64,000 nt of DNA from Catenuloplanes atrovinosus (GTDB lineage: Bacteria; Actinomycetota; Actinomycetes; Mycobacteriales; Micromonosporaceae): the NCBI RefSeq assembly GCF_031458235.1, contig NZ_JAVDYB010000001.1:3617001-3681000 (forward strand), in the 5' to 3' direction. Positions 35,355-43,823 of the stretch are shown here, in pieces. The translations under genes and the position numbers were made by a program. Numbering within the stretch: the stretch's first letter is position 1; the number at the start of each line of letters is the position of its first letter. The notes below the pieces were generated by a model, which was not told the origin of the DNA, did no database searches, and saw only the letters and a list, made by a program, of their open reading frames with translations.

Positions 35355-37067
35355 GTGTCACTGTCGGATCCGGGCCGGCTGGACGCGCTGGCCCGTACCG
35401 GGCTGGGCGCCGCACCGGACGAGATGTTCGACCGGTTCGCCGACCTGGTCCGCCGCGTGCTCGGCGTGCCGGTCGCGCTGGTCTCGCTGGTCAGCGACGA
35501 GCGGCAGTTCCTCCCCGGCGCGTTCGGGCTGGCCGAGCCGTGGATGACGCGGCGCGAGACCACGCTGTCGCACGCGTTCTGCCAGCCCGTGGTGCTCAGC
35601 GCCGAGCCGCTGGTGGTCACGGACGCGCGGACCGACCCCCGGGTCACCGGGCACCTCGCGATCGAGGACCTGAACGTGATCGGGTACGCCGGCATGCCGC
35701 TGACCGACGCGGAGGGCCGGGTGCTCGGCGCGCTGTGCGCGATCGACGACGAGTCGCACGCCTGGACCGAGGAGGAGCTGGCGCTGCTGTCCGACCTGGC
35801 CGCCGCCTGCTCGGACAGCCTGCGGTTGCGGATCGCCACCCGGCGCGCCGGCGCCGCCTTCGACCGCAGTCAGTTGCTGCTGCGGGCCAGCACCACGCTC
35901 GCGGACACCAGCACGATCTCGGACGTCGTCGACGCGGTGCGGCACCTGGTGACCGGCACGCTCGACCCGGCCTACGTCGGGCTGTCGCTGACCGACGCGA
36001 GCAGCGTGCACCTGCACAGCGGCGACTCGCTGCCCACCGAGGTGGCCCGCCGGTGGAACCGGTACGACCGCACCGCCACCACCCCGTCCGCGCTCGCCGC
36101 CGACCGCGGCGAGATGGTGCTGCTGCCGGACCCGGCGGCGGTCGCGGCCCAGGTGCCGGACGCGGCGCCGACGTTCGCCGAGATGGGCTGGCAGTCCGGC
36201 GCCAGCGTGCCGCTGCCCGGGCCGGAGGGCCCGATCGGCGCGCTCACGTTCGTCTGGAAGCAGCCCAACCCGCTCGACGACACGGAGCAGGCCGTGCTCG
36301 CCGCGCTGGCCGGCTACGTGGCGCAGGCGCTCGGCCGCGCGGGCACGCTCGCCGACCGCCGGGACGCGGCCTCCACCATGCAGAAGGCGCTGCTGTCCCC
36401 GCTGCCCACGCACGGCCAGGTGCGGATGGCGGCCCGCTACCTGCCCGCCCACCACGCGGACCACGTCGGCGGCGACTGGTACGACGCGATCCGCATCGAC
36501 GAGCACCGGCTCGCGCTGGTGATCGGCGACGTGAGCGGGCACAGCATCCAGGCCGCGGCCGCCATGAGCCAGTTGCGCAGCATCCTCCGCACGCTGCTGA
36601 TCGACCGGCGGGAGTCGCCCGCCGCGGTGCTGCGCCGGCTGGAGCACACCAGCCGGGCGCTGCACGCGCCGGAGCTGACCACGGCCGTGCTCGCGTACCT
36701 GGACCGCACGCCCACCGGCCGGTACGCGCTGACCTGGTCGAACGCGGGCCACCCGCCGCCGCTGCTGGCCGTGGCGGGCGGTGGCGTCGTCGCGCTGGAC
36801 GGCGGCGATCCGCTGCTCGGCGCGTTCCGGCACCCCGCGCGGCGCAGCCAGACCGTGGAGCTGCCGCCGGGCGCGGTGCTGGTGCTGCACACGGACGGGC
36901 TGGTCGAGACGCGCACCGACCCGATCGACGTGGGCCTGGACCGGGTGCGGGAGCTGCTGCGCCGGCACGCCGCCGACGATCCCGAGCGCATCGCGGACAC
37001 GCTGGTCAGCCGCGTCGGCAGCCGGTACGAGGACGACGTGGCGCTGCTCGTGGTGTCCGTGCCGTGA
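35355..37067 (+). CDS. Dual-GAF, SpoIIE-type PP2C serine phosphatase
   Basis: GTG 35355 has GGGGAGG five bases upstream, better than GTG 35349. The 570-residue protein has a GAF domain at about 20-165 (LVSDERQFLPGAFGL, HAFCQPVV), a second GAF at about 175-330, and a PPM/SpoIIE phosphatase at about 345-570. The metal-binding Asp residues of the last are visible in GGDWYDAI, VIGDVSGHS and DGLVET, with YEDDVALLV at the end. Such enzymes dephosphorylate STAS anti-sigma antagonists. A STAS gene (38074) and two HATPase anti-sigma genes lie nearby. A -10-like TATACT is at 35321. Confidence 0.87.
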   Translation: MSLSDPGRLDALARTGLGAAPDEMFDRFADLVRRVLGVPVALVSLVSDERQFLPGAFGLAEPWMTRRETTLSHAFCQPVVLSAEPLVVTDARTDPRVTGHLAIEDLNVIGYAGMPLTDAEGRVLGALCAIDDESHAWTEEELALLSDLAAACSDSLRLRIATRRAGAAFDRSQLLLRASTTLADTSTISDVVDAVRHLVTGTLDPAYVGLSLTDASSVHLHSGDSLPTEVARRWNRYDRTATTPSALAADRGEMVLLPDPAAVAAQVPDAAPTFAEMGWQSGASVPLPGPEGPIGALTFVWKQPNPLDDTEQAVLAALAGYVAQALGRAGTLADRRDAASTMQKALLSPLPTHGQVRMAARYLPAHHADHVGGDWYDAIRIDEHRLALVIGDVSGHSIQAAAAMSQLRSILRTLLIDRRESPAAVLRRLEHTSRALHAPELTTAVLAYLDRTPTGRYALTWSNAGHPPPLLAVAGGGVVALDGGDPLLGAFRHPARRSQTVELPPGAVLVLHTDGLVETRTDPIDVGLDRVRELLRRHAADDPERIADTLVSRVGSRYEDDVALLVVSVP

Positions 37068-37103
37068 GGGCGTGAAACCGCTCATCCGGGGAATGCACGG
37101 GTC

Positions 37104-37997
37104 ATGAACCAGTACACGATCCGTGACCCGCGCAGCCAGTACCCGACGCCCGACCAGCTCACCGGCGGCGACCAGGGCGAGCCCGGCACCACCGGCGAGA
37201 TGCCGGACAAGCCGGACCACGGCGAGGACACCTATCAGGGCTCCGGGCGGCTGTCCGGGCGCCGCGCGGTGATCACCGGCGGCGACTCCGGCATCGGCCG
37301 CGCGGTGGCGATCGCCTACGCCCGCGAGGGCGCCGACGTGCTCATCTCCTACCTGCCCGAGGAGGAGAAGGACGCCGACGACACGGCCGCGCTGATCGAG
37401 AAGGCCGGCCGCAAGGCGGTCAAGGTGCCCGGTGACATCCGCGACGAGGCGCACTGCGGCGAGATCATCAACCGCGCGGTGAGCGAGCTCGGCGGCATCG
37501 ACATCCTGGTCAACAACGCCGCGTTCCAGATGGCCCAGCCCGGCGGGATCACCGACATCACCACCGAGCAGTTCGACAAGGTGATGAAGACCAACCTGTA
37601 CGCGATGTTCTGGCTGTGCCGCGCCGCGGTCCCGCACATGCCGGCCGGCGCGGTCATCATCAACACCGCGTCGATCCAGGCGTACCAGTCCTCCGCGCCG
37701 CTGCTCGACTACGCCACCACCAAGGGCGGCATCGTGGCGTTCACCAAGGCCCTCGCCGAGGACCTGGCGGAGAAGGGCATCCGGGTGAACGCGGTCGCGC
37801 CGGGCCCGATCTGGACGCCGCTGATCCCGGCGACCATGCCGGAGAAGAAGGTGGAGAGTTTCGGCGGGGACACGCCGCTCAAGCGCGCCGGTCAGCCCGC
37901 CGAGCTGGCACCCGCCTATGTGTACTTCGCCAGCCAGGAGTCCAGCTACACCACGGGAGAGGTACTCGGCGTCACCGGCGGTAAGCCGGTGAGCTGA
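37104..37997 (+). CDS. Short-chain dehydrogenase, YghA/stress-type SDR
   Basis: The 297-residue protein has a 45-residue N-terminal extension (YPTPDQLTGGDQGEPGTTGEMPDKPDHGE) typical of the YghA, YhdF and GsiB-like stress SDRs. The Rossmann motif TGGDSGIGR follows, then NNAA, the catalytic Ser in NTASIQAYQ and Y-x3-K in YATTKGG. It uses NAD(P)H. The alcohol or aldehyde substrate is unknown. Members of this group are often under general stress sigma control. The nearby phosphatase, STAS and anti-sigma genes fit that theme. Confidence 0.87.
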   Translation: MNQYTIRDPRSQYPTPDQLTGGDQGEPGTTGEMPDKPDHGEDTYQGSGRLSGRRAVITGGDSGIGRAVAIAYAREGADVLISYLPEEEKDADDTAALIEKAGRKAVKVPGDIRDEAHCGEIINRAVSELGGIDILVNNAAFQMAQPGGITDITTEQFDKVMKTNLYAMFWLCRAAVPHMPAGAVIINTASIQAYQSSAPLLDYATTKGGIVAFTKALAEDLAEKGIRVNAVAPGPIWTPLIPATMPEKKVESFGGDTPLKRAGQPAELAPAYVYFASQESSYTTGEVLGVTGGKPVS

Positions 37998-38073
37998 CAG
38001 TCAGCGTCGCGTCACAATGCTGTCGTATCCCTGGCGTAGGCTCGGGCACACAGCTTCCCGATCGGAGCAGAGT

Positions 38074-38418
38074 GTGACCGGATCCTTCTCAGTGGTGAAG
38101 TCCGAGGACGGCGAGGGCACCATCCGCCTGTCGATCAGCGGCGACGTCGACAACGACGTCGCCCCGGCGCTCACCGACATCATCGCCAACGCGGCGGACC
38201 AGCCCGGCACCGGGCCGATCGTGGTCGACCTCGACCGCGTGTCGGCGCTGACCGCGGCCGGGATCCGGGCCCTGCTGGAGGGACGCGCGGCGGCGGAACG
38301 GTGCGATCGTCCGTACCGGATCGTCAACGTGCACGACGAGACCGCCGGTCACGCGCTGCGCGTCAGCGGGCTCGCCGACATCGCCGAGCCGGTCACCGTG
38401 GTCCACCAGCGACGGTGA
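38074..38418 (+). CDS. STAS domain anti-sigma factor antagonist
   Basis: GTG 38074 has GGAG about seven bases upstream. The 114-residue protein is a single STAS domain, with LSISGDVDNDVAP near the start and VVDLDRVSALTAAGIRALLEG at the usual phospho-site region. The phospho-acceptor would be a Ser or Thr in SALTAAG. It should bind and release an RsbW-like kinase as its phosphorylation changes. The gene converges on a STAS-HATPase fusion, a likely partner. Confidence 0.85.
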   Translation: MTGSFSVVKSEDGEGTIRLSISGDVDNDVAPALTDIIANAADQPGTGPIVVDLDRVSALTAAGIRALLEGRAAAERCDRPYRIVNVHDETAGHALRVSGLADIAEPVTVVHQRR

Positions 38419-38431
38419 CCGGGCGGCCGGC

Positions 38432-39163
38432 TCACCGGTCGATCGGCAGGCCCGCCCAGACCACCTTGCCGCCCGGCGCCGGCAGCACGCCCCAGCGCCG
38501 GGCGATCGCCTCCACCAGCCGCAGGCCGCGGCCGGTGGAGGGCAGCTCCGGCGGGCCCGGGTCCAGCCGCGGCACGCCCGTGGAGCCGTCGCCGACCAGG
38601 ATCAGCAGGTGCCGGCGGCCGAGCGAGACCCGCAGGTCGGCCATGGTGCGCGCGTGCACGATCGCGTTGGTGACCAGCTCGCCCGCGATCATCGCGGCCG
38701 GCACGGACAGCGTCGGCAGGTTCCATCGCACGCAGGCCTGCTCGGTCAGCTCCCGGGCGCGCCGGCTGGCCCCGGCCGTGGGCAGCATCGTGTCGCCGGC
38801 GGTCGGCATCCGGCGCGCCGCCCGCGCGGCCAGCGCCGCCGCCGCGGAGGGATAGACCGCCAGCCGGCCGTACGCGTCGCCGGCCAGCAGGTCCGCGGTC
38901 TCCGGCCGGGGCGCGCACAGCAGCAGCGGCGTGCCCGGCCACACCGCCGCCTGCCAGGCCACGGTACGGAACACGGACAGCGCCACCGGCTCGCGCACGC
39001 GCAGCCCGGCCAGGTCGACGATCAGCGCGTCCGGCACCCCGACCAGGCACTTCGACAGCGCGGCCCGCACCTGCGGCGCGCTGGACAGCGTCAGGTCACC
39101 GGAGAGGCGCACCAGCATCCGGGTCCCGACCTGGTCGACCTCACATCCGAACGGCGGCACCAC
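38432..39163 (-). CDS. STAS-HATPase fusion protein (anti-sigma regulator)
   Basis: The 243-residue protein joins a STAS domain (about 1-115, MLVRLSGDLTLSSAPQVRAAL, LIVDLAGLRVREPVALSVF) to an RsbW-type ATPase (about 130-243). The ATPase N and G boxes are visible in AGELVTNAIVHARTM and STGRGLRLVEAIARRWG. Antagonist and kinase are normally separate proteins that bind each other, so a fusion suggests intramolecular control. Its sigma factor is not in the window. Confidence 0.82.
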   Translation of the reverse strand: MVPPFGCEVDQVGTRMLVRLSGDLTLSSAPQVRAALSKCLVGVPDALIVDLAGLRVREPVALSVFRTVAWQAAVWPGTPLLLCAPRPETADLLAGDAYGRLAVYPSAAAALAARAARRMPTAGDTMLPTAGASRRARELTEQACVRWNLPTLSVPAAMIAGELVTNAIVHARTMADLRVSLGRRHLLILVGDGSTGVPRLDPGPPELPSTGRGLRLVEAIARRWGVLPAPGGKVVWAGLPIDR

Positions 39164-39297
39164 TCCATTGTCGTCCGCCCGCCGGTCCTCCGCCGGGCCG
39201 GGGGCGGATCAGACCCTTCCGGTGACCGGGTACGCCATCCGATGGCCGGGATCCGGCCCCCCGCGAACCGCTTCGGTCACGGTGAGTGGCGCGACGG

Positions 39298-40080
39298 TCA
39301 CTTCGACCCGATCGGGAGGGCGGCCTCGTGCGGGTGGAACAGCAGGTGGAGCGCGCCGTCGAGGTCGAGCCGCCGGATGCCGATGCCGTAGACCGGCTCG
39401 AGGACCGCCGGGTCGAGCACCTCGTCCACGGTGCCGGCCGCGACCACTCCCCCGTCGCCGAGCAGCACGAGGTCGTCGCAGTAGCGGGCGGCCAGGTTGA
39501 GGTCGTGCAGCACCACGACCGCGCAGGTGCGCAGTGACCGGACCAGCCGCAGGATCTCGTGCTGGTAGCGGATGTCCAGGTGGTTCGTGGGCTCGTCGAG
39601 CAGCAGGTGGGTGGCCTGCTGGGCCAGCGCGCGGGCGATCAGCACCCGCTGCCGCTCCCCGCCGGACAGCCCGGCGAACGGCCGCGCGCCCAGGTGCGCC
39701 GCGCCGACCCGGTCCAGGCAGGCCACGGCGATCTCGCGGTCGGCCCGGCCGGTGCGCTGGAAGGTGCCGAGGTGCGGGCCGCGGCCGAGCAGCACCAGCT
39801 CGCCGACGGTCAGCGCGGTCTCGCCGCCGGTCTCCTGCACCACCACGGCCAGCCGGCGCGCGGCCTCGCGCGCCCCGAGCCCGGCCAGCGGGTCGCCGTC
39901 CACCGTGACCGTGCCGGCCGGTGCGCGCAGCGCGCCGTAGAGCAGGCGCAGCAGCGTGGTCTTGCCGCTGCCGTTCGGGCCGATCAGCCCGAGCACGCGG
40001 CCGGGGCGCGCGGTGACGCTGACGCCGTCGATCACGGGGTTCGCGCCGTAGCGCCAGGAGACGCCGGCCGCCTCGATCAC
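39298..40080 (-). CDS. ABC transporter ATPase, FecE/BtuD type
   Basis: The 260-residue ATPase has Walker A GPNGSGKTT, Q-loop VVQETGG, the signature LSGGERQR, Walker B LLLDEPTNHLD and the switch His in VVLHDLNLA. It is the last of three genes (permease, binding lipoprotein, ATPase). Its GTG start overlaps the TGA of the binding protein gene. It powers uptake of a metal chelate or cobalamin-like compound. Confidence 0.9.
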   Translation of the reverse strand: MIEAAGVSWRYGANPVIDGVSVTARPGRVLGLIGPNGSGKTTLLRLLYGALRAPAGTVTVDGDPLAGLGAREAARRLAVVVQETGGETALTVGELVLLGRGPHLGTFQRTGRADREIAVACLDRVGAAHLGARPFAGLSGGERQRVLIARALAQQATHLLLDEPTNHLDIRYQHEILRLVRSLRTCAVVVLHDLNLAARYCDDLVLLGDGGVVAAGTVDEVLDPAVLEPVYGIGIRRLDLDGALHLLFHPHEAALPIGSK

Positions 40081-41042
40081 GCGCCGGCCCCGAACCGGGC
40101 GACGATCCGCTCCAGGCCGTCGACGGAGAGCGGCGACGGCGGCTCGGTGAAGTTGAACAGCTGCGTCATCACGTCGCCGTTCCGGACCGCGGTGAGCTCC
40201 GCCGAGCCGGGCAGGTCGGTGAGCGCCCGGCGCACCGCGTCCGGGTCCCCGTCGCTGTGCAGCAGGATGATCACGTCGGGGTTCCGGCCGAGCAACTCCT
40301 CCAGCGTGATCTCGAAGACCCGCTCGGTGGAGTCGCCGAACACGTTGCTGAAGCCGGCCGCGGTGACCTGCGGGTGCGCCATGCTGGTGCTGCCGTACGC
40401 GTACGTGACGCCGCCGCCGGCCGTCGGGTAGAGCACGGCCGCGGTGCGCCCGGACGGCGTACCCACGGCGGTCTGGATCTCGTTCATCCGCTCCCTGAGC
40501 GCCTCGGTCGCGGCCCGCGCCTCGGCCGGGCGGCCGAACACCCGGCCGTAGGTCTCCAGCTGCCGGTAGACGTCGTCGAACGTCGGCACCGCCGTGCTGC
40601 CCGGGCACATGGCCGGCTCCTCCAGCAGCGGGATGCCGACCGCGGCGAGCGCGTCGCGGGAGAGGTTCTCGACCTCGCCGAGCACCAGGTCCGGCTGCTG
40701 GGCGATCACCGTCTCCTTGGAGATCCGCAGGTGGCCGCTGGTGTCCATCTCGTCCGTGAGCAGCGGGATCCGGTCCAGCTCGGCGAGCGTGGCCGGGTCG
40801 TAGTACTCCGCCGGGTACACGCCGGCGCGCGCGGTGACGCGGTCCATCACCCCCAGCTCGTGGAGGTACGGCACGGCCGCGCTCTTGAGCAGCACGACGC
40901 GTCGCGGCGTCGCGCCGAACGTGACGTCGACGCCGCAGTTGCTGACCGTGACGGCCCGCGGCCCGGCCGGTGCGCCGCCGGCTCCGCAGGCCGTGGCCAG
41001 CATCAGCGTCGCGGTCAGGATCGCTGCCAGGGGTGCCTTCAT
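40077..41042 (-). CDS. ABC transporter substrate-binding lipoprotein, FecB/BtuF type
   Basis: The 321-residue protein has a lipoprotein signal with lipobox LATAC near residue 19. A two-lobed helical-backbone (class III) binding domain follows. Visible features are VVLLKSAAVPYLHELGV at the first lobe and ELLGRNPDVIILLHSDGDPD at the hinge. The family binds Fe-siderophores, haem, cobalamin or nickel chelates. GGAG lies seven bases before the ATG. A Nur-like box ahead of the operon hints at nickel or a nickel chelate, but this is inference. Confidence 0.87.
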   Translation of the reverse strand: MKAPLAAILTATLMLATACGAGGAPAGPRAVTVSNCGVDVTFGATPRRVVLLKSAAVPYLHELGVMDRVTARAGVYPAEYYDPATLAELDRIPLLTDEMDTSGHLRISKETVIAQQPDLVLGEVENLSRDALAAVGIPLLEEPAMCPGSTAVPTFDDVYRQLETYGRVFGRPAEARAATEALRERMNEIQTAVGTPSGRTAAVLYPTAGGGVTYAYGSTSMAHPQVTAAGFSNVFGDSTERVFEITLEELLGRNPDVIILLHSDGDPDAVRRALTDLPGSAELTAVRNGDVMTQLFNFTEPPSPLSVDGLERIVARFGAGA

Positions 41043-41053
41043 CGTGGGTCTCC

Positions 41054-42115
41054 TCAGCCGGTGGCGTGCAGGCGGCGGATCAGGATCAACAGGAACGGGG
41101 CGCCGAGCAGCGACGTGACGATGCCGATCGGGATCTCCTGCGGCGCGAGCAGCACGCGGGCCACCACGTCCGCCCAGACCAGCAGGATCGCGCCGAGCAG
41201 CGCGGCGACCGGCACCACGCGCACGTGCGCGGCGCCCACCAGGCGGCGGGCCAGATGCGGCACGACCAGTCCGGCGAAGCCGATGCTGCCGGACGCGGAC
41301 ACCAGCACGCCGACCGCGAGCGACACGATCACCAGCAGCCGCATCCGGAATCGGTCCGGCGAGACGCCCAGCGTGTGCGCGGTCTCGTCGCCGACCGCGA
41401 GCACGTCCAGCCGGCGTCCGAGCACGGTCAGGTAGAGCGCCGTGCCGATCACCACGATCGCGGTGACCGCGAGCAGCGGGTCCCAGCGGGCCAGGCCGAG
41501 CGAGCCGAGCAGCCAGAACATCACCGACCGGGAGCCCTCGGCCGAGCCGGACGCGAAGATCAGGAAGCTGGTCGCGGCGTAGAGCGCGTAGCCGACCGCG
41601 ACGCCGGCCAGCAGCAGCCGGATCGAGGTGATCCGCCCGCCGCTGCGCGCGATCACGAAGACCAGCAGCGAGGCGGCGAGCGCGCCGGCGAACGCGCTGC
41701 CGGAGAGCGCGTACTGGCCGAACCCCGCGCCCGCGCCGAACAGCAGCGCCGCGGCGGCGCCGCTGGACGCGCCGGAGTTGATGCCCAGCAGGTACGGGTC
41801 GGCGAGCACGTTGCGGACCATGGCCTGGAGCGCGACGCCGCAGATCGCCAGGCCGGCGCCGACCGTCATGCCGAGCAGGACGCGGGGCAGGCGCACCTGC
41901 CAGACGATCGCCTCGTGCGGCGGCGCCCACTCCGTCCCGGACGGGAGGCCGGTGAGCCGGTGCGCGATGATCCGGGCCACCGTGACCGGGTCGATCGCGA
42001 CGGCGCCGGTCCCGACCGCCACCAGACCGGTGAGGACCAGCGCCGCGCTCAGGCCGGCCAGCCACCCGGCGGTGCTGCGCCGGCGCGCGCCCACGCCCAG
42101 CGGGTCGGAGGACAC
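41054..42115 (-). CDS. ABC transporter permease, FecCD type
   Basis: The 353-residue protein has about ten membrane helices and the FecCD/BtuC marks LPRVLLGMTVGAGLAICG, ADPYLLGINSGASSGAA and GFAGLVVPHLARRLVG. The GTG start has GGGAG upstream. It opens a three-gene operon behind a 33-bp inverted repeat that contains a TTGCAA-N5-TGGCAA element. It forms the membrane channel for the binding lipoprotein next to it. Confidence 0.9.
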   Translation of the reverse strand: MSSDPLGVGARRRSTAGWLAGLSAALVLTGLVAVGTGAVAIDPVTVARIIAHRLTGLPSGTEWAPPHEAIVWQVRLPRVLLGMTVGAGLAICGVALQAMVRNVLADPYLLGINSGASSGAAAALLFGAGAGFGQYALSGSAFAGALAASLLVFVIARSGGRITSIRLLLAGVAVGYALYAATSFLIFASGSAEGSRSVMFWLLGSLGLARWDPLLAVTAIVVIGTALYLTVLGRRLDVLAVGDETAHTLGVSPDRFRMRLLVIVSLAVGVLVSASGSIGFAGLVVPHLARRLVGAAHVRVVPVAALLGAILLVWADVVARVLLAPQEIPIGIVTSLLGAPFLLILIRRLHATG

Positions 42116-42133
42116 CGGCCGCTCTCCCGTCGC

Positions 42134-42166
42134 CTACGTTGTTGCAAAAGACTGGCAACAACGTAG
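42134..42166 (-). promoter_or_regulatory. Long inverted repeat with Nur-like box before the ABC operon
   Basis: CTACGTTGTTGC and GCAACAACGTAG are perfect 12-bp arms with a 9-base spacer. The centre reads TTGCAA-AAGAC-TGGCAA (42142-42158). This is one base from the actinomycete Nur box as I recall it (TTGCAA-N5-TTGCAA), used by the nickel-sensing Fur-family protein. It lies 18 bp upstream of the permease start. Confidence 0.6.
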
Positions 42167-42174
42167 CAGCAAGA

Positions 42175-42588
42175 TCAAGGCGCCGGGAAGCCCCGGAGAT
42201 CGGTGAGCAGCGTCTCCACCCGGCGGCGGATCTCGTCCCGGATCGGGCGGACCGCGGCCACGTCCCGGCCCGCCGGGTCGTCCAGCTTCCAGTCCTCGTA
42301 GCGCTTGCCGGGGAACACCGGGCAGGCGTCGCCGCAGCCCATGGTGATGATGACGTCGGAGGTGCGCGCGGTCTCGTACTCCAGCAGCGTCGGCGTCCCG
42401 CCGCTGATGTCGATGCCCACCTCGCGCATCGCCTCCACCGCGGCCGGGTTGACCGCCTCGGCCGGCTCCGACCCCGCGGAGCGCACCTCGACCGCGTCAC
42501 CGCCCAGGTGACGCAGCCACCCGGCCGCCATCTGCGAGCGCCCGGCATTGTGGACGCAGACGAACAACACGCTGATCTTGTCGGTCAT
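42175..42588 (-). CDS. arsC: Arsenate reductase, LMW phosphatase (thioredoxin-type) family
   Basis: The 137-residue protein has the P-loop FVCVHNAGRSQMA (Cys-x5-Arg) and the late KLDDPAG that supplies the acid Asp. Cysteines at CGDACPVF give the relay for thiol exchange with thioredoxin or mycothiol. It reduces arsenate to arsenite for export by the Acr3 pump encoded just before it. Start and stop overlap as ATGA. Confidence 0.92.
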   Translation of the reverse strand: MTDKISVLFVCVHNAGRSQMAAGWLRHLGGDAVEVRSAGSEPAEAVNPAAVEAMREVGIDISGGTPTLLEYETARTSDVIITMGCGDACPVFPGKRYEDWKLDDPAGRDVAAVRPIRDEIRRRVETLLTDLRGFPAP

Positions 42589-43718
42589 CGAGACCCCCTG
42601 GTCACTGTCGTCGGATCGGTGGGGAAGAATCGCCGGCGCGCCCAGAGCGACACGTAGACCAGCGCGACCAGCACCGGCACCTCGATCAGCGGCCCGACCA
42701 CGCCGGCCAGCGCCTGCCCGGAGGTGAGGCCGAACGTGCCGATCGCGACCGCGATGGCCAGCTCGAAGTTGTTGCCCGCGGCGGTGAACGCCAGCGTGGT
42801 GGTGCGCGCGTAGGTGAGCCCGATGGCCCGGCCGAGCAGGTACGACCCGGCCCACATGATCGCGAAGTAGGCCAGCAGCGGCAGCGCGATGCGGGCCACG
42901 TCCCACGGCCGGCCGAGGATCGCGTCGCCCTGGAGCGCGAAGAGGACCACGATCGTGAAGAGCAGGCCGTAGAGCGCGGCCGGGCCGATCGCGGGCAGCA
43001 GCCGGCTCTCGTACCAGTCGCGGCCCTTCGCGCGCTCGCCGAGCACGCGGGTCAGGTATCCGGCGGCCAGCGGGATGCCCAGGAAGATCAGCACGTTGCC
43101 GGCGATCGCCCATCCGGAGACCTCCAGCGCGGCGCCGGCGAACCCGAGCCAGCCCGGCAGCACGGACAGGTAGAACCAGCCCAGCAGCCCGAACGCGAGC
43201 AGCTGGAAGACCGAGTTGAGCGCGACGAGCACCGCGGCCGCCTCCCGGTCGCCGCAGGCCAGGTCGTTCCAGATGATCACCATGGCGATGCAGCGGGCCA
43301 GGCCCACGATGATCAGCCCGGTCCGGTACTCCGGCTGGTCGGGCAGGAACAGCCAGGCCAGCGCGACCATCAGCGCCGGCCCGGCCACCCAGTTCAGCAC
43401 CAGGGACGAGACGAGCAGCCGGCGGTCGGCGGTGACCGTGTCCAGCCGGTCGTACCGCACCTTGGCCAGCACCGGATACATCATGATCAGCAGCCCGGCC
43501 GCGATCGGCAGCGACAGCCCGCCGACCCGCACCGCGTCCAGCGCGCCGGCCAGGCCCGGCACGGCGCGGCCGAGCAGCAGGCCCGCGGCCATGGCGACGC
43601 CGATCCAGACGGGCAGCCACCGGTCCAGCCGGGACAGGCGCGCCACGACGGCGGTTTCCGCACCGGTCATGTCGACATGGTGCCGCGCCCGGGCCGGAAG
43701 CGATGGCTCAACGTTCAT
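42585..43718 (-). CDS. acr3: Acr3 family arsenite efflux permease
   Basis: The protein (377 residues from ATG 43718) has about ten membrane helices and the Acr3 marks LVLNWVAGPALM, the key Cys in GLARCIAMVIIWNDLA, and FTAAGNNFELAIAVAIG with its conserved Glu. It exports arsenite, and in some members antimonite. A start at 43670 would remove a polar lead and is also possible. It is coupled to arsC. The short palindrome TAGAC-N4-GTCTA is in the divergent promoter region. Confidence 0.92.
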   Translation of the reverse strand: MNVEPSLPARARHHVDMTGAETAVVARLSRLDRWLPVWIGVAMAAGLLLGRAVPGLAGALDAVRVGGLSLPIAAGLLIMMYPVLAKVRYDRLDTVTADRRLLVSSLVLNWVAGPALMVALAWLFLPDQPEYRTGLIIVGLARCIAMVIIWNDLACGDREAAAVLVALNSVFQLLAFGLLGWFYLSVLPGWLGFAGAALEVSGWAIAGNVLIFLGIPLAAGYLTRVLGERAKGRDWYESRLLPAIGPAALYGLLFTIVVLFALQGDAILGRPWDVARIALPLLAYFAIMWAGSYLLGRAIGLTYARTTTLAFTAAGNNFELAIAVAIGTFGLTSGQALAGVVGPLIEVPVLVALVYVSLWARRRFFPTDPTTVTRGSR

Positions 43719-43742
43719 CACGGTGATTTCTATCAGCTTACT

Positions 43743-43756
43743 TAGACGGCTGTCTA
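43743..43756. promoter_or_regulatory. Candidate ars operator in the divergent promoter
   Basis: TAGAC-GGCT-GTCTA is a short perfect inverted repeat in the AT-rich 105-bp gap between acr3 and the divergent flavoprotein gene. The sensing repressor is not next to it. Confidence 0.4.
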
Positions 43757-43823
43757 GGTTGACATCTCTCTAACCAGCGGGCAGTCTCTGATTCGACGAT
43801 CATCGAGATAGGGAGATGAGACT

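Noticed and set aside
38413-38437. CGGTGA/TCACCG repeat between convergent STAS genes as a terminator
   Set aside because: Only six base pairs and made partly of the two stop codons; too weak to list as a terminator.
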